A stretch of DNA of 64,000 nucleotides from Paulinella micropora (Eukaryota > Cercozoa > Imbricatea > Euglyphida), in contig BJOX01000135.1 of assembly GCA_009731375.1 (NCBI GenBank), positions 840,340 through 904,339 of the forward strand, written 5' to 3'. The notes below the pieces were generated by a model. It did not search any database, was not told the origin of the DNA, and saw nothing but the letters and a program-made list of their open reading frames with translations. Made by a program: the position numbers and the translations under genes. Of the stretch, positions 1 through 21,563 are shown piece by piece; the first letter of the stretch is position 1; every line of letters starts with the position of its first letter.

Positions 1-900
1 AACATACTGCGCTATTTATCTGCAGGCATACAAGGTATAATAAACAAACATATAACTTGCCATTACATTACATTATAATACATTACATTATATTATATTA
101 CCTTACATTACATTACGTTACGTTACATTACATTACATTACATTACATCACATCACATAGCATACAATAGCATAAGATACATGAACCTGTGCTGCCCGAT
201 GTATATCTCCAAAAGCGATATGGTATGCAAAGCATAGCAAACAAACATAACATAACATGACATAACATAACATAACATAACATACAATAACATACAATAA
301 CATACATACTTGACCCTGCGCTGCCTTATGTATCTGCAAAAGCGATATAGCATGCAACGTATAACAAACAAACATAACGTACCATAACGTACCATAACAT
401 ACATAACCTAACATAACATAACATAACATGACATGACATGATATGACATGACATGACATGACATAACATAACTTAACATACATGCGCTGTCCGATGCATA
501 TCTGCAAAAGCGATATGGCATACAAGGTATAAAAAACAAACATGACGTATCATAACATACCATAACTTATCATTAACATAACATAACATAACATAACATA
601 ACATAACATAGCATACAATAACATACATACTTGACCCTGCGCTGCCTTATGTATCTGCAAAAGCGATATAGCATGCAACGTATAACAAACAACATAACAT
701 GTCATAGCGTACCATAACATAACATAATATAACATAACATAACATAACATAACATGACAGGACATGACATGACATGACATAACATAACATAACATAACAT
801 AACATAACACAGCATAGCATTCAATAACAAACAATAACATACATACATGACCCCGATGTATCTGCAAAAGCGATTAAGCATGCAAACTATAACCAACACA
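1..900. repeat. CATAA-type satellite with a 60-bp interspersed unit
   Basis: Arrays of CATAA/CATTA pentamers are broken by about six copies of a unit of roughly 60 bp, near 10, 188, 316, 484, 637 and 851. Its core reads TATCTGCAAAAGCGATAT and is followed by a CATGCAA/CATACAAGGTATAA segment. No coding exon can be supported here. The first copy has CTGCAG-GCATACAAG-GTATAA, which looks like a tiny exon between splice signals, so the units may be copied exon borders as in the next block. It probably lies in an upstream intron of host gene A. Confidence 0.8.
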
Positions 901-904
901 ACAA

Positions 905-1312
905 ACGTAACAAACATCATACATATATACATACATACATACATGCATACATACATACATACATACATACATGCATACATGCATAAAACGTCTTACATAC
1001 ATACATGCATACATACACATAGGTAGTAACTTAGGCCGGAACATTGTTTTGACGGCATACATACATACATGCATACATACTTACATACATACATACGTAC
1101 ATACATGCGTACATGCATGCTTGCATGCATACGTACATACATACATACATAAAACGTCTTACATACATACATACATACACATAGGTAGTAACTTAGGCCG
1201 GAATATCACTTTGACAGCATACATACATACATACATACATACTTACATACATACATACGTACGTACATGCATGCATGCATGCATTCATACATACATACAT
1301 ACATAAAACGTC

Positions 1313-1343
<31 letters not shown>

Positions 1344-1837
1344 CACATAGGTAGTAACTTAGGCCCGGAACATTGTTTTTGACAGCTTACTTACATACAT
1401 ACATACATACATACATTCATACATTACATACATACATGCATACATACATACATGCATACATACATACGTACATGTATGCATGCATGCATACATACATACA
1501 TACATAAAACCTCTTACATACATACATACATACATACACATAGGTAGTAACTTAGGCCCGGAACATCACTTTGACAGCATACATACATACATACATACAT
1601 ACATACATACATACGTACATGCATGCATGCATGCATACATACATACATACATACATACATAAAACCTCTTACATACATACATACATACACATAGGTAGTA
1701 ACTTAGGCCCGGAACATCACTTTGACAGCATACTTACATACATACATACATACATACATACGTACATGCATGCATGCATACATACATACATACATACATA
1801 CATAAAACGTCTTACATACATACATACATACACATAG
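905..1837. repeat. (CATA)n minisatellite with copies of an exon start
   Basis: (ACAT)n tracts contain five degenerate copies (near 1018, 1180, 1344, 1540 and 1689) of the sequence CACATAG-GTAGTAACTTAGGCC and the following 20-25 bases. The sixth copy (1831-1895) is the one that continues into an intact exon of host gene A. The repeated unit therefore contains the 3' splice site and the first about 40 nt of that exon. Unit spacing is about 150-190 bp. Confidence 0.85.
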
Positions 1838-11589
<9,752 letters not shown>

Positions 11590-11590
11590 A

Positions 11591-11648
<58 letters not shown>

Positions 11649-11896
11649 TAATAATAGTGCTTCTCAGTCAATGACGAATGCATTTCTGCACATGTGCCTC
11701 CATCGTCTCACCCGCGAGGGGAGTACGAAGATTTGACGATAGGCTCTACTGACACCCCCGCAAGGCAGCTCCAAGCCTTCCAGACAGACCACTACTTTTA
11801 AAGAAAATATCCTTTGAAATACTGGTACCGACAGGAATCGAACTGGCGACACGTCCCAGATGGTAGACCTTAACCACTGGGCTATCGCGGTGCCAC

Positions 11897-11898
<2 letters not shown>
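11590..11898 (-). mobile_element. tRNA-derived SINE with (ATT)n tail
   Basis: Read on the minus strand, 11894-11822 resembles a tRNA head: A-box-like TAGCCCAGTGGTTA, B-box-like AGTTCGATTCC, and near-matching ends GGCACCG/CGGTACC. A body of about 170 bp follows (11821-11656), then an (ATT)n tail up to 11590. The anticodon and T stems do not fold properly, so I call it a SINE rather than a tRNA gene. It starts one base after the stop codon of gene A. Confidence 0.65.
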
Positions 11899-11931
<33 letters not shown>

Positions 11932-12845
11932 GTGCTTCTCTGTCAATGGCTGATGCATTTCTGCACATGCGCCTNNNNNNNNNNNNNNNNNNNNNNNNNN
12001 NNNNNNNNNNNNNNNNNNNNNNNNNNNNNNNNNNNNNNNNNNNNNNNNNNNNNNNNNNNNNNNNNNNNNNNNNNNNNNNNNNNNNNNNNNNNNNNNNNNN
12101 NNNNNNNNNNNNNNNNNNNNNNNNNNNNNNNNNNNNNNNNNNNNNNNNNNNNNNNNNNNNNNNNNNNNNNNNNNNNNNNNNNNNNNNNNNNNNNNNNNNN
12201 NNNNNNNNNNNNNNNNNNNNNNNNNNNNNNNNNNNNNNNNNNNNNNNNNNNNNNNNNNNNNNNNNNNNNNNNNNNNNNNNNNNNNNNNNNNNNNNNNNNN
12301 NNNNNNNNNNNNNNNNNNNNNNNNNNNNNNNNNNNNNNNNNNNNNNNNNNNNNNNNNNNNNNNNNNNNNNNNNNNNNNNNNNNNNNNNNNNNNNNNNNNN
12401 NNNNNNNNNNNNNNNNNNNNNNNNNNNNNNNNNNNNNNNNNNNNNNNNNNNNNNNNNNNNNNNNNNNNNNNNNNNNNNNNNNNNNNNNNNNNNNNNNNNN
12501 NNNNNNNNNNNNNNNNNNNNNNNNNNNNNNNNNNNNNNNNNNNNNNNNNNNNNNNNNNNNNNNNNNNNNNNNNNNNNNNNNNNNNNNNNNNNNNNNNNNN
12601 NNNNNNNNNNNNNNNNNNNNNNNNNNNNNNNNNNNNNNNNNNNNNNNNNNNNNNNNNNNNNNNNNNNNNNNNNNNNNNNNNNNNNNNNNNNNNNNNNNNN
12701 NNNNNNNNNNNNNNNNNNNNNNNNNNNNNNNNNNNNNNNNNNNNNNNNNNNNNNNNNNNNNNNNNNNNNNNNNNNNNNNNNNNNNNNNNNNNNNNNNNNN
12801 NNNNNNNNNNNNNNNNNNNNNNNNNNNNNNNNNNNNNNNNNNNNN
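11899..12845 (-). mobile_element. Second SINE copy truncated by a gap
   Basis: After (AAT)n at 11899-11930, the sequence AGTGCTTCTCTGTCAATG and the next bases repeat the 3' body of the SINE at 11656, with a few substitutions. Unknown bases 11975-12845 remove the rest. Head-to-tail copies joined by AAT tails are suggested. Confidence 0.6.
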
Positions 12846-12859
12846 TAATAATAATAATA

Positions 12860-12896
<37 letters not shown>

Positions 12897-13083
12897 TAAT
12901 GTATCTCCTGCCAATTGCTGAGCCAAAAGGCCATGTGCATCCAGTCCTCCATTCCATAAGGAAAGTCTCCACACCAATCGGTGCAATAAAGGAAGTGACG
13001 GCATAGAACATTACTCTAGGAGCTTTATACCAATCAGCCCATTGAAAGGGACCAATGGCCTATGTACTTCCTAAATAATAATG

Positions 13084-13133
<50 letters not shown>

Positions 13134-13165
13134 TAGTAATAATAATAATTAGTAATAATAATAAC

Positions 13166-13224
<59 letters not shown>

Positions 13225-13236
13225 TGCTACCTACCA
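12846..13236. repeat. (AAT)n tracts around a 180-bp unidentified segment
   Basis: (AAT)n at 12846-12896 and 13073-13225 flank a unique segment (12900-13070, GTATCTCCTGCCAATTGCTG to TATGTACTTCCTAAATAATA). Its AAT tail suggests another short retroelement, but no promoter boxes are visible. Confidence 0.5.
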
Positions 13237-14261
13237 GATTCACCCACAATTTTTTTCTTACTTCACCATAGCACTCATCATTCCTACCTTCCACACACTT
13301 CCCACCTTCCAAACTTACCCACAAATCTTTCCTCTTTTTACCAAAGTACTTATCATTCCTACCTACCATACAGCCTCCTATCCTTATGTACTTACCTACC
13401 TTCCTAGTATCATGAATACCTTCCTTACCTAACTACCTACCTACCTACCATACAGCCTATTATCCATATGTTCTTACCTTACCTCCTAGTATCATGAATA
13501 CCTTCCTACCTACCTACCTACCACCTACCATACAGCTTATTATCCATATGTACTTACCTACCTACCTCCTAGTATCATGAATACCTTCCTTACCTACCTA
13601 CCTACCTACCATACACTACCATACACTACCTACCTACCTACCTACCTACCATACAGGCTATTATCCATATGTACTTACCTACCTACCTCCTAGTATCATG
13701 AATACCTTCCTATCTACCTACCTACCTACCTACCTATCATACACTACCATACACTACCTACCTACCTACCTACCTACCTACCATACAGCCTATTATCCAT
13801 ATGCTCGTACCTACCTACCTCCTAGTATCATGAATACCTTCCTACCTACCTACCTACCTACCTACCGTACAGCCTACTACCATATATACTTACCTACCTA
13901 CCTCCTAGGATCTGACAGTATCATGAATACCTACCTACCTACCTACCTACCTACCTACCATACACTACCTACCTACCTACCTACCCTACCTACCTACCTA
14001 CCTACCATACACTACCTACCTACCTACCTACCTACCATACACTACCTACCTACCTACCTACCTACCTACCACACACTACCTACCTACCTACCTACCTACC
14101 TACCTACCATACACTACCTCTACCTACCTACCTACCTACCTACCTACCTACCATACACTACCATACACTACCTACCTACCTACCTACCATACAGCCTACT
14201 TGCCATATATACTTACCTACCTACCTCCTAGTATCATCAATACCTACCTACCTACCTACCT
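13237..14261. repeat. (CTAC)n array with a 100-bp higher-order unit
   Basis: CTAC/CTTC tetramers alternate with CATACAGCCTATTATCCATATG and CTCCTAGTATCATGAATACC segments recurring every 100-120 bp. No coding exon is visible. The array ends where the retrotransposon monomers begin at 14262. Confidence 0.85.
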
Positions 14262-14577
14262 ACTTGAAGTAAAACGTAAGTAAACAAAAGAGGTTTTCTT
14301 CTACTAGTTGTGGTGCTCATATCGCTGTACAGTCGGTGTATACCGCAGCACAGCCAGTTGTAACTTGAAGTAAAATGTCAGTAAACAAAAGAGATTTTCT
14401 TCTTCGAGTTGTGTGTGCTCATATCGCTGTACAGTCGGTGTATACCGCAGCACAGCCAGTTGTAACTTGAAGTAAAAGGTCAGTAAACAAAAAAGGTTTT
14501 CTTCTACTAGTTGTGGTGCTCATATCGCTGTACAGTCAGTGTATACCGCAGCACAGCCAGTTATAACTTGAAGTAAT
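14262..14577 (+). repeat. 101-bp tandem monomers at the 5' end of the retrotransposon
   Basis: ACTTGAAGTAAAA begins at 14262, 14363, 14465 and (truncated) 14566, giving three 101-102-bp units that contain CTCATATCGCTGTACAGTC and ACCGCAGCACAGCCAG. They end 12 bp before the first ATG (14578). The arrangement matches promoter monomers of some LINEs, so a role as internal promoter is plausible. Confidence 0.8.
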
Positions 14578-14916
14578 ATGTCAGTAAAATGTCAGATGCC
14601 TACTTCCCGCGGAACAGGAAAGGATGGAAACAGCAGCAGTTCCAGCAAGGAGCAACAGTCACCACCTAAGCACAAGCCGCGGACTTCAAGACGCAGACGA
14701 GATACTCACACTCTGCCAAGACGCAGCAGTGAGTCCCCGACGATCATGCCACGCGGAACAAATCAGAGGAGCAGCAGTGAGAACCCTGACAGAGACAATC
14801 GCCAACAGGAGACAGACACATTTCGTCAGATGACACCGACCCAAGCTATCACTAACTTCCCGTCAGCCTGCACACTGATACGATCGCCCGACTCACCACG
14901 CAGGCACCTTCCCTAG
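14578..14916 (+). CDS. Retrotransposon N-terminal ORF (Ser/Arg-rich)
   Basis: It starts at the first ATG after the 101-bp monomers and runs 112 codons. It is rich in Ser, Arg, Pro and Gln (for example KPRTSRRRRDTHTLPRRSS), with no recognised domain. A basic, disordered N-terminus fits a nucleic-acid-binding ORF1 or leader region. It stops just before the duplicated segment; the same strand remains open in a shifted frame. Confidence 0.5.
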   Translation: MSVKCQMPTSRGTGKDGNSSSSSKEQQSPPKHKPRTSRRRRDTHTLPRRSSESPTIMPRGTNQRSSSENPDRDNRQQETDTFRQMTPTQAITNFPSACTLIRSPDSPRRHLP

Positions 14917-14920
14917 CACG

Positions 14921-15030
14921 ATGACACTGTCGACAAAACGATCTCGAACGCAGGATAAGCGAGATACGCCGACTCCAGAATCTGTGAGGAAAGGTAACCT
15001 ACCGGAACGCAACCGTAGCATATCACCGCC

Positions 15031-15067
<37 letters not shown>

Positions 15068-15987
15068 ANNNNNNNNNNGTGGATCGCGGGGATATCCGAG
15101 CTGTCTTTCCTTTTGGACTGAGAAGGTTCTGTATTGACCAGTGTGATTGTTACACATATCACTAACTTCTGGATCCAAAAAAGCAGCTGATGGACCCCCT
15201 GGCGGATGCCCAAGTCCAGTGGGAAACACCTCAGGTGGGAAAGATAATCCAGATCGGACAACAATGAGCAAGAGACGAACTCATGCGAAAGGTTGACCTC
15301 CCGACCTTCCACTCATAAGGATGCTACTTGATACCTGAGCTCTACGACACAAGCCATCACGACCTTATCGTCAGCCCACCCACGGACCCGATCGCCCGAG
15401 TCCCCACCACGCCGAAACACCTCCCCTAGCACGATGATCCTGCCGACAAAACTGTCTCGAACGCAGGAGAAGCGAGACACGCCGACTCCAGAATCTGGGA
15501 GGAAGGGTAACCCACCGGAACGCAACCGCAGCATTTCACCGCCTGCCCCCCCCCCCCCCCCCCCNNNNNNNNNNTTCCCGAAAGGGGTGGGACGCGTGGA
15601 TATCCGGGCTGGCTTTCCCTTTGGACTGAGGAGGTTCTGTATTGACCAGTGTGATTGTGACACCTATCCTAACTTCTGGGGTCCAAAAAAGCCGCTGGTG
15701 GACCCCCTAGTCCCGTGGGAAACACCTCCGGTGGGAAAGATAATACAGATCGGACAACAATGGGCAAGGGACGAATTCATGCGAAAGGTGGACCTCCCGA
15801 CCTTCCACTCACAAGGATGCTCCTTGACACCTGAGCTCTACGCCCAGATCTATCACTTGATAAGGAGATTCATCCGGTGCAGCGTTGCATGGGTGGATCG
15901 GGTCTCAGCAGGAGACACACGAAGACGCCTTGCCCTCCAGACTATCAAAGATTGGATCGATACTCATGCTTATAGAAACACTGATCC
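14921..15987 (+). pseudogene. Duplicated retrotransposon N-terminal region
   Basis: A block of about 512 bp occurs twice in tandem: CTCGAACGCAGGA at 14943 and 15454, and GGTTCTGTATTGACCAGTGT at 15123 and 15628. Each copy contains a poly-C run and a 10-N gap (15069-15078 and 15565-15574). The second copy stays open (15434-15985) and encodes RVDIRAGFPFGLRRF and LPTFHSQGCSLTPELYAQ, a globular segment I do not recognise. The first copy carries stops. It is either a real duplication or two haplotypes joined in assembly. Confidence 0.6.
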
Positions 15988-16252
15988 NNNNNNNNNNNNN
16001 NNNNNNNNNNNNNNNNNNNNNNNNNNNNNNNNNNNNNNNNNNNNNNNNNNNNNNNNNNNNNNNNNNNNNNNNNNNNNNNNNNNNNNNNNNNNNNNNNNNN
16101 NNNNNNNNNNNNNNNNNNNNNNNNNNNNNNNNNNNNNNNNNNNNNNNNNNNNNNNNNNNNNNNNNNNNNNNNNNNNNNNNNNNNNNNNNNNNNNNNNNNN
16201 NNNNNNNNNNNNNNNNNNNNNNNNNNNNNNNNNNNNNNNNNNNNNNNNNNNN
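15988..16252. other. Assembly gap (265 N)
   Basis: Unknown bases inside the retrotransposon coding region. The frame that enters (THAYRNTD) and the one that leaves (PEAPAPPPKQC) can both be read in the same long ORF, but continuity is unproven. Confidence 0.95.
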
Positions 16253-17971
16253 CCCCGAGGCACCAGCACCACCTCCCAAGCAGTGCCCACAGACCAGTCG
16301 GGATCCATCTCTGTCCTTAACGGTCATTCCGAACACTACGTCCAAGGCTCGACTGGACCGCAACATACATAGAAGTACCGCACCAGCACCTCCCCCTCCC
16401 AGCGGCCAAGAGGAGGAGCAGGCCACGGACCAAGACACAGACAAGACAACCAAGAAGGAAACTGCAAAAGGGCAGGAGGAAACGAAGGAGCAGAAGAGGC
16501 ATGATCGAACTTATCTACGTCTGAATAGGGCAAGTCCCACGACGATGAATAACGAACAGCCCTCTTTTCATGTAACGGGTTTTTCCGACCAAGAAGAAAG
16601 CCCACCAAGAACGGGTCCCGTCAAATATGCGGTTATACTGGAAGGGAACGATACGGCGACTCCCCGCAACCCCCTCCCTACTGGAACCTACACCCCCACC
16701 GCGGGAGGAGGAGGCGCGATGACATTAAGCGCGCAAGAGATCCACATCGCCTATCAGGCCAGACAACTCGTGCGCCAACGACGACTTCACGATGACGACC
16801 AAACCTCAGCCGCCGCCCACGAGCAAGATCGGGAAGAGCGATCCGCAACCACGATAACCCTACGGGAGGAGTCCCCTCAAAGCCCTACCAGACGGCAGGC
16901 ATCCATGAATCTGGAGAACCAGACTATTAAAGATGAAGACTCCTATTCGGGTACTACGCTACCTGCTACCGGAAAGCGCCAACCGGCCGTCAAAGAGACT
17001 AAACAACCTGATAGGAACCGAATTCCATACCGGGGCATCCAGAATCTGGAAAATAAATATTGTTATATAATAAGCTCTCTACAGTTATTAGCATCGTTCC
17101 CGAAACTGAGTTTCTACCTCCGGAACTGGCTAATGGCCCGGCCGCCGAGGACTATGATCGACAGCCGAACCCACCTGGTCCAATCCATCATAACTACGAT
17201 AGGTGCCTTACGACCACCGACTGAGAATGAATCCCCTCCCCTACACCCGGTTTCGATTTCGTGGATCGCACAGGCCAAGATGCTTCAGCTTCTTGACCCC
17301 AACCTCACGCCAGGCAAGGCCGGCGACGCGGGACTGGCCCTGCGTGATTTCCTTCGCCTCCTCCGAAGCACCTGTACGCAGTTCCGACATGCCACAGTGT
17401 CCGTGCAGCGATGGCTTCCTGACATCGTTAAATCGACTTCGTGCGATTCCTGCCCTGAGACGGTTCAATCTGTTTCCTGGGGATTCCCTATCACCCTGTT
17501 CATTGACGAAGGAGAACCCTCCCCTATCACTATCACCGAGCTTCTCGGCAGATGGCGCACCCCCCACCACTTCTCATCTCCCAACCCCTGCAGGAGATGC
17601 GGCTCCCTTTCATCCTCCATCCAAAGGCTCCTGGGCGATCATGCAGAATGCCTGATACTGGAGGTGATCCGACCGCAGGGCTCTCCAACTATTTATGGAG
17701 TAAAAAGCACCATCACAAGATTATCTTTCCCCCCAGACTAGTCCTTCACCACGAGTTCTCGCACCAACAGGCCACAGAGTCTTATCAACTTCAGTCTGTA
17801 CTATGCGTCCAAGCAAGTGAAGACAACGCCGGGACCATCATCACGCACACGTATGTCCTAGACCGACAGTCCGATGGAACCTGGATTCAGTGCGACGACG
17901 ATTCTGTCTCACCGATTCCTACTAAGGTTGCGGTCAGACTCATCGCCGTACGCGATGTCCTTCTCCTCTAG
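16253..17971 (+). pseudogene. USP-like deubiquitinase/cysteine protease domain in the retrotransposon
   Basis: A disordered Pro/Gln/Glu-rich stretch (16253-17020) precedes a domain with hallmarks of ubiquitin-specific proteases (peptidase C19). It has a Cys box, YRGIQNLENKYCYIISSLQ, with the candidate nucleophile Cys codon at 17061. It has two CxxC pairs (TSCDSCPE, PCRRCGS) like the zinc-binding fingers. It has a His box, VLCVQASEDNAGTIITHTYV, with His at 17846, followed by WIQCDDDSV. One frameshift at about 17,735 lies in a C6 run and separates the His box from the rest. The Cys box has one extra residue against the usual NxGNTCY pattern. LINEs with ULP- or OTU-type proteases are known; a USP type is my inference from motifs. 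Confidence 0.6.
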
Positions 17972-18784
17972 TCTAGAGTCCCAGCTACGGTACCGGATCC
18001 TCCCCCAGTCGGCGCTGCATTCCAACATGACCCAAGACCAATACTAGGGCTCAGGTCTGCACAAAGGACTATCAAGGCCTACCGCTGGCAGCTTCGCAAG
18101 ACTATCCGAGCCATCAAGGCGTTAGCCAAGGATGAACAAGCAAAGGTACGCAGCGCCGCCGCATTTGTATCACGAGCCTACTCCTTACTGGGGAAAGGTC
18201 TATCAATAGAAGAGAAGCTACGCCCCCCGCAACCCAATCCAAACAACAACCCATTCCCCAACTGAGTCATCTGGTCTGTTTACAAGGAAGGCATGCGACG
18301 CTTCCTCCTCCCCCTCTCTCAATCCTGGGTCCAGAAGTACATGCAGTCTAGCGAAGGTACGGTTCGACGAGCCCAACAAGCCATCGCCTTTGCAAGCATG
18401 CGCTACCACATGGAGCGTGTACAGGGGACCAACGTGGACTCCCTTTCTGCACACATCTCTGAACCCAGACTGGCACTCCCTCCTCAACACCACGAGGATC
18501 AGCAGGATATTAAGATCCCGCAAGGAACCATCAATCAGTGGCTTTACCAGATGTTCCTTCTATCGCCAACTCAAGGAGCTCGACAGCACTTATACGGACG
18601 GCCACGCCCGATGACACGTACGTCGAAAGCGGAGGAAGCTATCGTCATAGAAGGAGACCTCATGCTCATCACTGCGTGGTACGCCGTCAAGGCTATCAAG
18701 GTTTTCTCAGCAATCCAACGGAAGAAACCTCGGATCATCATCCTGCGAGCGCATTAGGTTACGGGCAGTATCCTACTATTCTCT
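17972..18784 (+). pseudogene. Retrotransposon middle region, uncharacterised
   Basis: After the protease stop at 17,971 the strand stays partly open. It encodes LRSAQRTIKAYRWQLRKTI and AFVSRAYSLLGKGLSIEEKL (18,060-18,260), then after a TGA MRRFLLPLSQSWVQKYM up to 18,757 with a frame change near 18,570. No domain is recognised; helical, basic segments suggest an RNA- or protein-binding linker. Confidence 0.4.
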
Positions 18785-18889
18785 AGGAGACAACCCCAGA
18801 TAACTGAGTCGGACAGACAGGACGGCCCCCGGTATCTTGGCCCCCACCAAATTTCTCTCCCAATCATTCGGTACAGTAGAATCCTCGCC

Positions 18890-20366
18890 ATGTGCCGCAT
18901 CGCGTCTGTTTACCTGGACGTGGGAGCACAGGACGGGGTCTTGGAACTTACCACCCCAGCTATAGCGTCCCGTGAGGAGGCCCACTTCCGCCCGGAAACG
19001 ATCCTTGCCTCCCCAACAGCATGGGCCACCATAGCGGCGATACTAAAATGTACCCAAGAAACTTCCAACCAGCTCTTCATCGAAGATCGTACAACTTCGA
19101 AGTCGGAAGACGAGGCCACGACCATGGCTGCGTCCTTGGCTACCCTTACCCGCCCACAACGCCTAGAGGTATCAGTGTCTACCCACCGCATGGACGCCCC
19201 GACTCTTCGCACATGGATCCAAGACAGGCTGGACAGAAGGAGCACGAGGTTAGCGGTCCACTACCTGTCCACAGGAGCCCCCATGTCCCCCACGACGCCG
19301 TCCCCATTAGAACGAGACACAAGGAGACTAGCTCCCACCCCTCCCAATGACGGTGGAAGAGCACATAGAAGCAGCGATGGTCAGACATGATCGAGCCCCT
19401 GGACCGGCACCCTTCACACTCCTACAACAGAAGCACGGGCCTGCAGCCTCACCCTGGGCCAGAGGCAGTTGATGGGGCCCGACCTCCGCCCTTTGCTGAA
19501 CCGGGAAGATGGAACCAGGTACAAATCGACTCTTTCGAGCAGAGCATCAAGAGGAGCGTACAAATTCCGTCCCACCCCAGCGCATGCTGCAGCTAGCCGT
19601 CCAAGCTGCTGAGGCACTACGTCCACCTGAGGAGGCGGAAGAGACGGAGACCAACGCTGACCAACCAAGCGACGGAAAGGACCCCCCTGCGACAGCTAGC
19701 CAGCCTCTTGACAGCCGCCGCTCACGCCCGCCCCGAACCAAACGGAGGATCACCAAGGTTTCACGCATGCTTAAAGCCCTCCAATCAGTGCAGAAGTGCA
19801 TCCAACGTGGTGTCCCCCGAGATCCAGGGAACAGAATCCTTCCCTTTGGCAAAGATATATATCGAACACTATACCTCAAAGGAACCGTGGTGACCGGTAT
19901 TCTCGCTGAAATGCCTTCCGATTCCCCACTGGACTTGGAAGCAGAACTGCCCCGAGCCTTCAAAGAAGTTGCCGAAGTCTGCATGCGGATCTCGAGAGCT
20001 CAAGAAGACCTTGACACTGAACACCGGCTAGCGAAACTTCCACGAAGGAAAATCCTCAATCAGATCTTCGACCGGAAACTTTTCAAGCTCTACCTATTGG
20101 TCCAGACAGAATCACCTCCTCAACGACCGTCCCCTGAGGCGATCTACCAACACTATACGGACCTCTATAGATCCCGCATCACAGACGAGATGAACGAACA
20201 GTTCCGCACCCCGGGCATTATGGGCCAAGGGTTACGAATGTGGACCACTCCGGCAGAAATCAAATACAACCGGCGTAACCTTTTGATAGGAGGCGACCGC
20301 ATCCGACCTCCCCTTCGCCTCCCAGGAGATAAGGTTAATAAGGGAATATTTGAACCGCTTCTGTGA
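18890..20366 (+). pseudogene. Retrotransposon region before RNase H, frame-shifted
   Basis: Two long frames follow each other: 18,890-19,390 (167 codons, VLELTTPAIASREEAHF) and 19,509-20,366 (286 codons). The second has a basic stretch PPRTKRRITKVSRMLKALQS, then a helical region LDTEHRLAKLPRRKILNQIF and LVQTESPPQRPSPEAIYQHY. The latter resembles the charged linker that precedes RT in many LINE proteins, ending in a trp/pro-rich loop (MWTTPAEIKYNRR). No catalytic motif is seen. Confidence 0.45.
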
Positions 20367-20787
20367 TGGAGGGAGCGACCCCACGGACCGCACTTAACCC
20401 CACCTTACAGGAATCGGAAGCGGACATACAAACTAGTGAAGCCCAGGCACTACAGGAGGAAGTAAGGCGCCTCATCCAAGATCAGAAGGATCAAGAAGCG
20501 CCTGCGTTGCGAGCCTACTTGACCAGATTCCGACAGCGTGATGAAATCTTTCCAGATAGAAACACAGACGAGGCAAAACGATTGCAAGACCAGGGTATCG
20601 ACGCAAAACTAGATTTCACCGCCCCCCCCCCCCCCCNNNNNNNNNNNNNNNNNNNNNNNNNNNNNNNNNNNNNNNNNNNNNNNNNNNNNNNNNNNNNNNN
20701 NNNNNNNNNNNNNNNNNNNNNNNNNNNNNNNNNNNNNNNNNNNNNNNNNNNNNNNNNNNNNNNNNNNNNNNNNNNNNNNNNNNNNNN
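20363..20787 (+). pseudogene. Linker ORF running into a gap
   Basis: A short frame (LTRFRQRDEIFPDRNTDEAK) overlaps the previous stop by four bases and runs into a C16 run and unknown bases 20,637-20,787. The RNase H frame begins directly after the gap. Confidence 0.4.
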
Positions 20788-21563
20788 TGTTCCCCGTTGG
20801 CCGACTAGCCCCTCGACTAGACTCCCCGGATCCACTCTCTCCAGACTCCCTACACCCCTATGATGCTATCCTGGTCACTGATGGATCATCATTCCCCGAA
20901 CTTGGGCACGTCGCAGGCTTCGGAGCACTCCTCTTCCACCAAGGACAATGCATAGCCATCTATGGCGCCGCCGATAACCCGGCGACGAGTGGAGCACAGG
21001 AAATCTTAGCAGTAGCTGCAGGAGGTCTACAATACCTCCGCCAGACGAACTTGAGACCCAGACGAGTCCACATATTCACTGATTACAAATCCCTCTCTGA
21101 TGCGGTTCTTGATGGGGAGTATCATGAGACTTTCAAGAACCGTCCCTCACCTGGGCTATGGGACGCCCTGGCACGATTTCACAAAGACATCGCCCCCGTT
21201 TCCATCCACTGGGTATGGGCTCACCAGGAGGAAAGCTTCATTTGGCAAGAAAGGCTGAATGAGGTGGTTGATCGCTTAGCAAAATGGGCCGCCCAACGCA
21301 GGGTGAAACGTCACGCGCGTCTAGAAGAATGGTACCAAAAACGGGACAACCCCGAACGTGATAGGCAGGGCAAGATCATCCCCCATCGGACCCTTCGTGG
21401 AATCGGTTATCCCATGGGACAGATTGGGCTTCTTCATCACAAGTTACGCGTGTCTTCCGCCACCCATGACAAGGGAACAGGCGCTCAAGGATGCACGACG
21501 ACCCTTCTCCCTGAAATAAATGGAATAGGCTATCCAGGAAAAGAAGAGGCCATCTCCAGGTGA
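20788..21563 (+). CDS. RNase H domain of the retrotransposon
   Basis: It shows the type I RNase H order of acidic residues: VTDGSS (first Asp), SGAQEILAVAA (Glu), IFTDYKSLSDAV (second Asp) and WVWAHQEE with NEVVDRLAKWA (His and last Asp). It would degrade the RNA strand of the RNA/DNA hybrid. It lies upstream of the RT fingers, which begin in another frame about 20 bp before this stop. In other LINEs that carry RNase H the domain follows RT. A 22-residue tail after the domain (RVSSATHDKGTGAQGC) is of unknown role. The 5' end is cut by the gap. Confidence 0.8.

Noticed and set aside
11822-11894. Functional tRNA gene
   Set aside because: A and B boxes are present, but the anticodon and T stems do not pair and an (ATT)n-tailed body follows; better a SINE head.
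13698-14231. ORF of Pro-Thr-Tyr-Leu repeats
   Set aside because: Translation of (CTAC)n.
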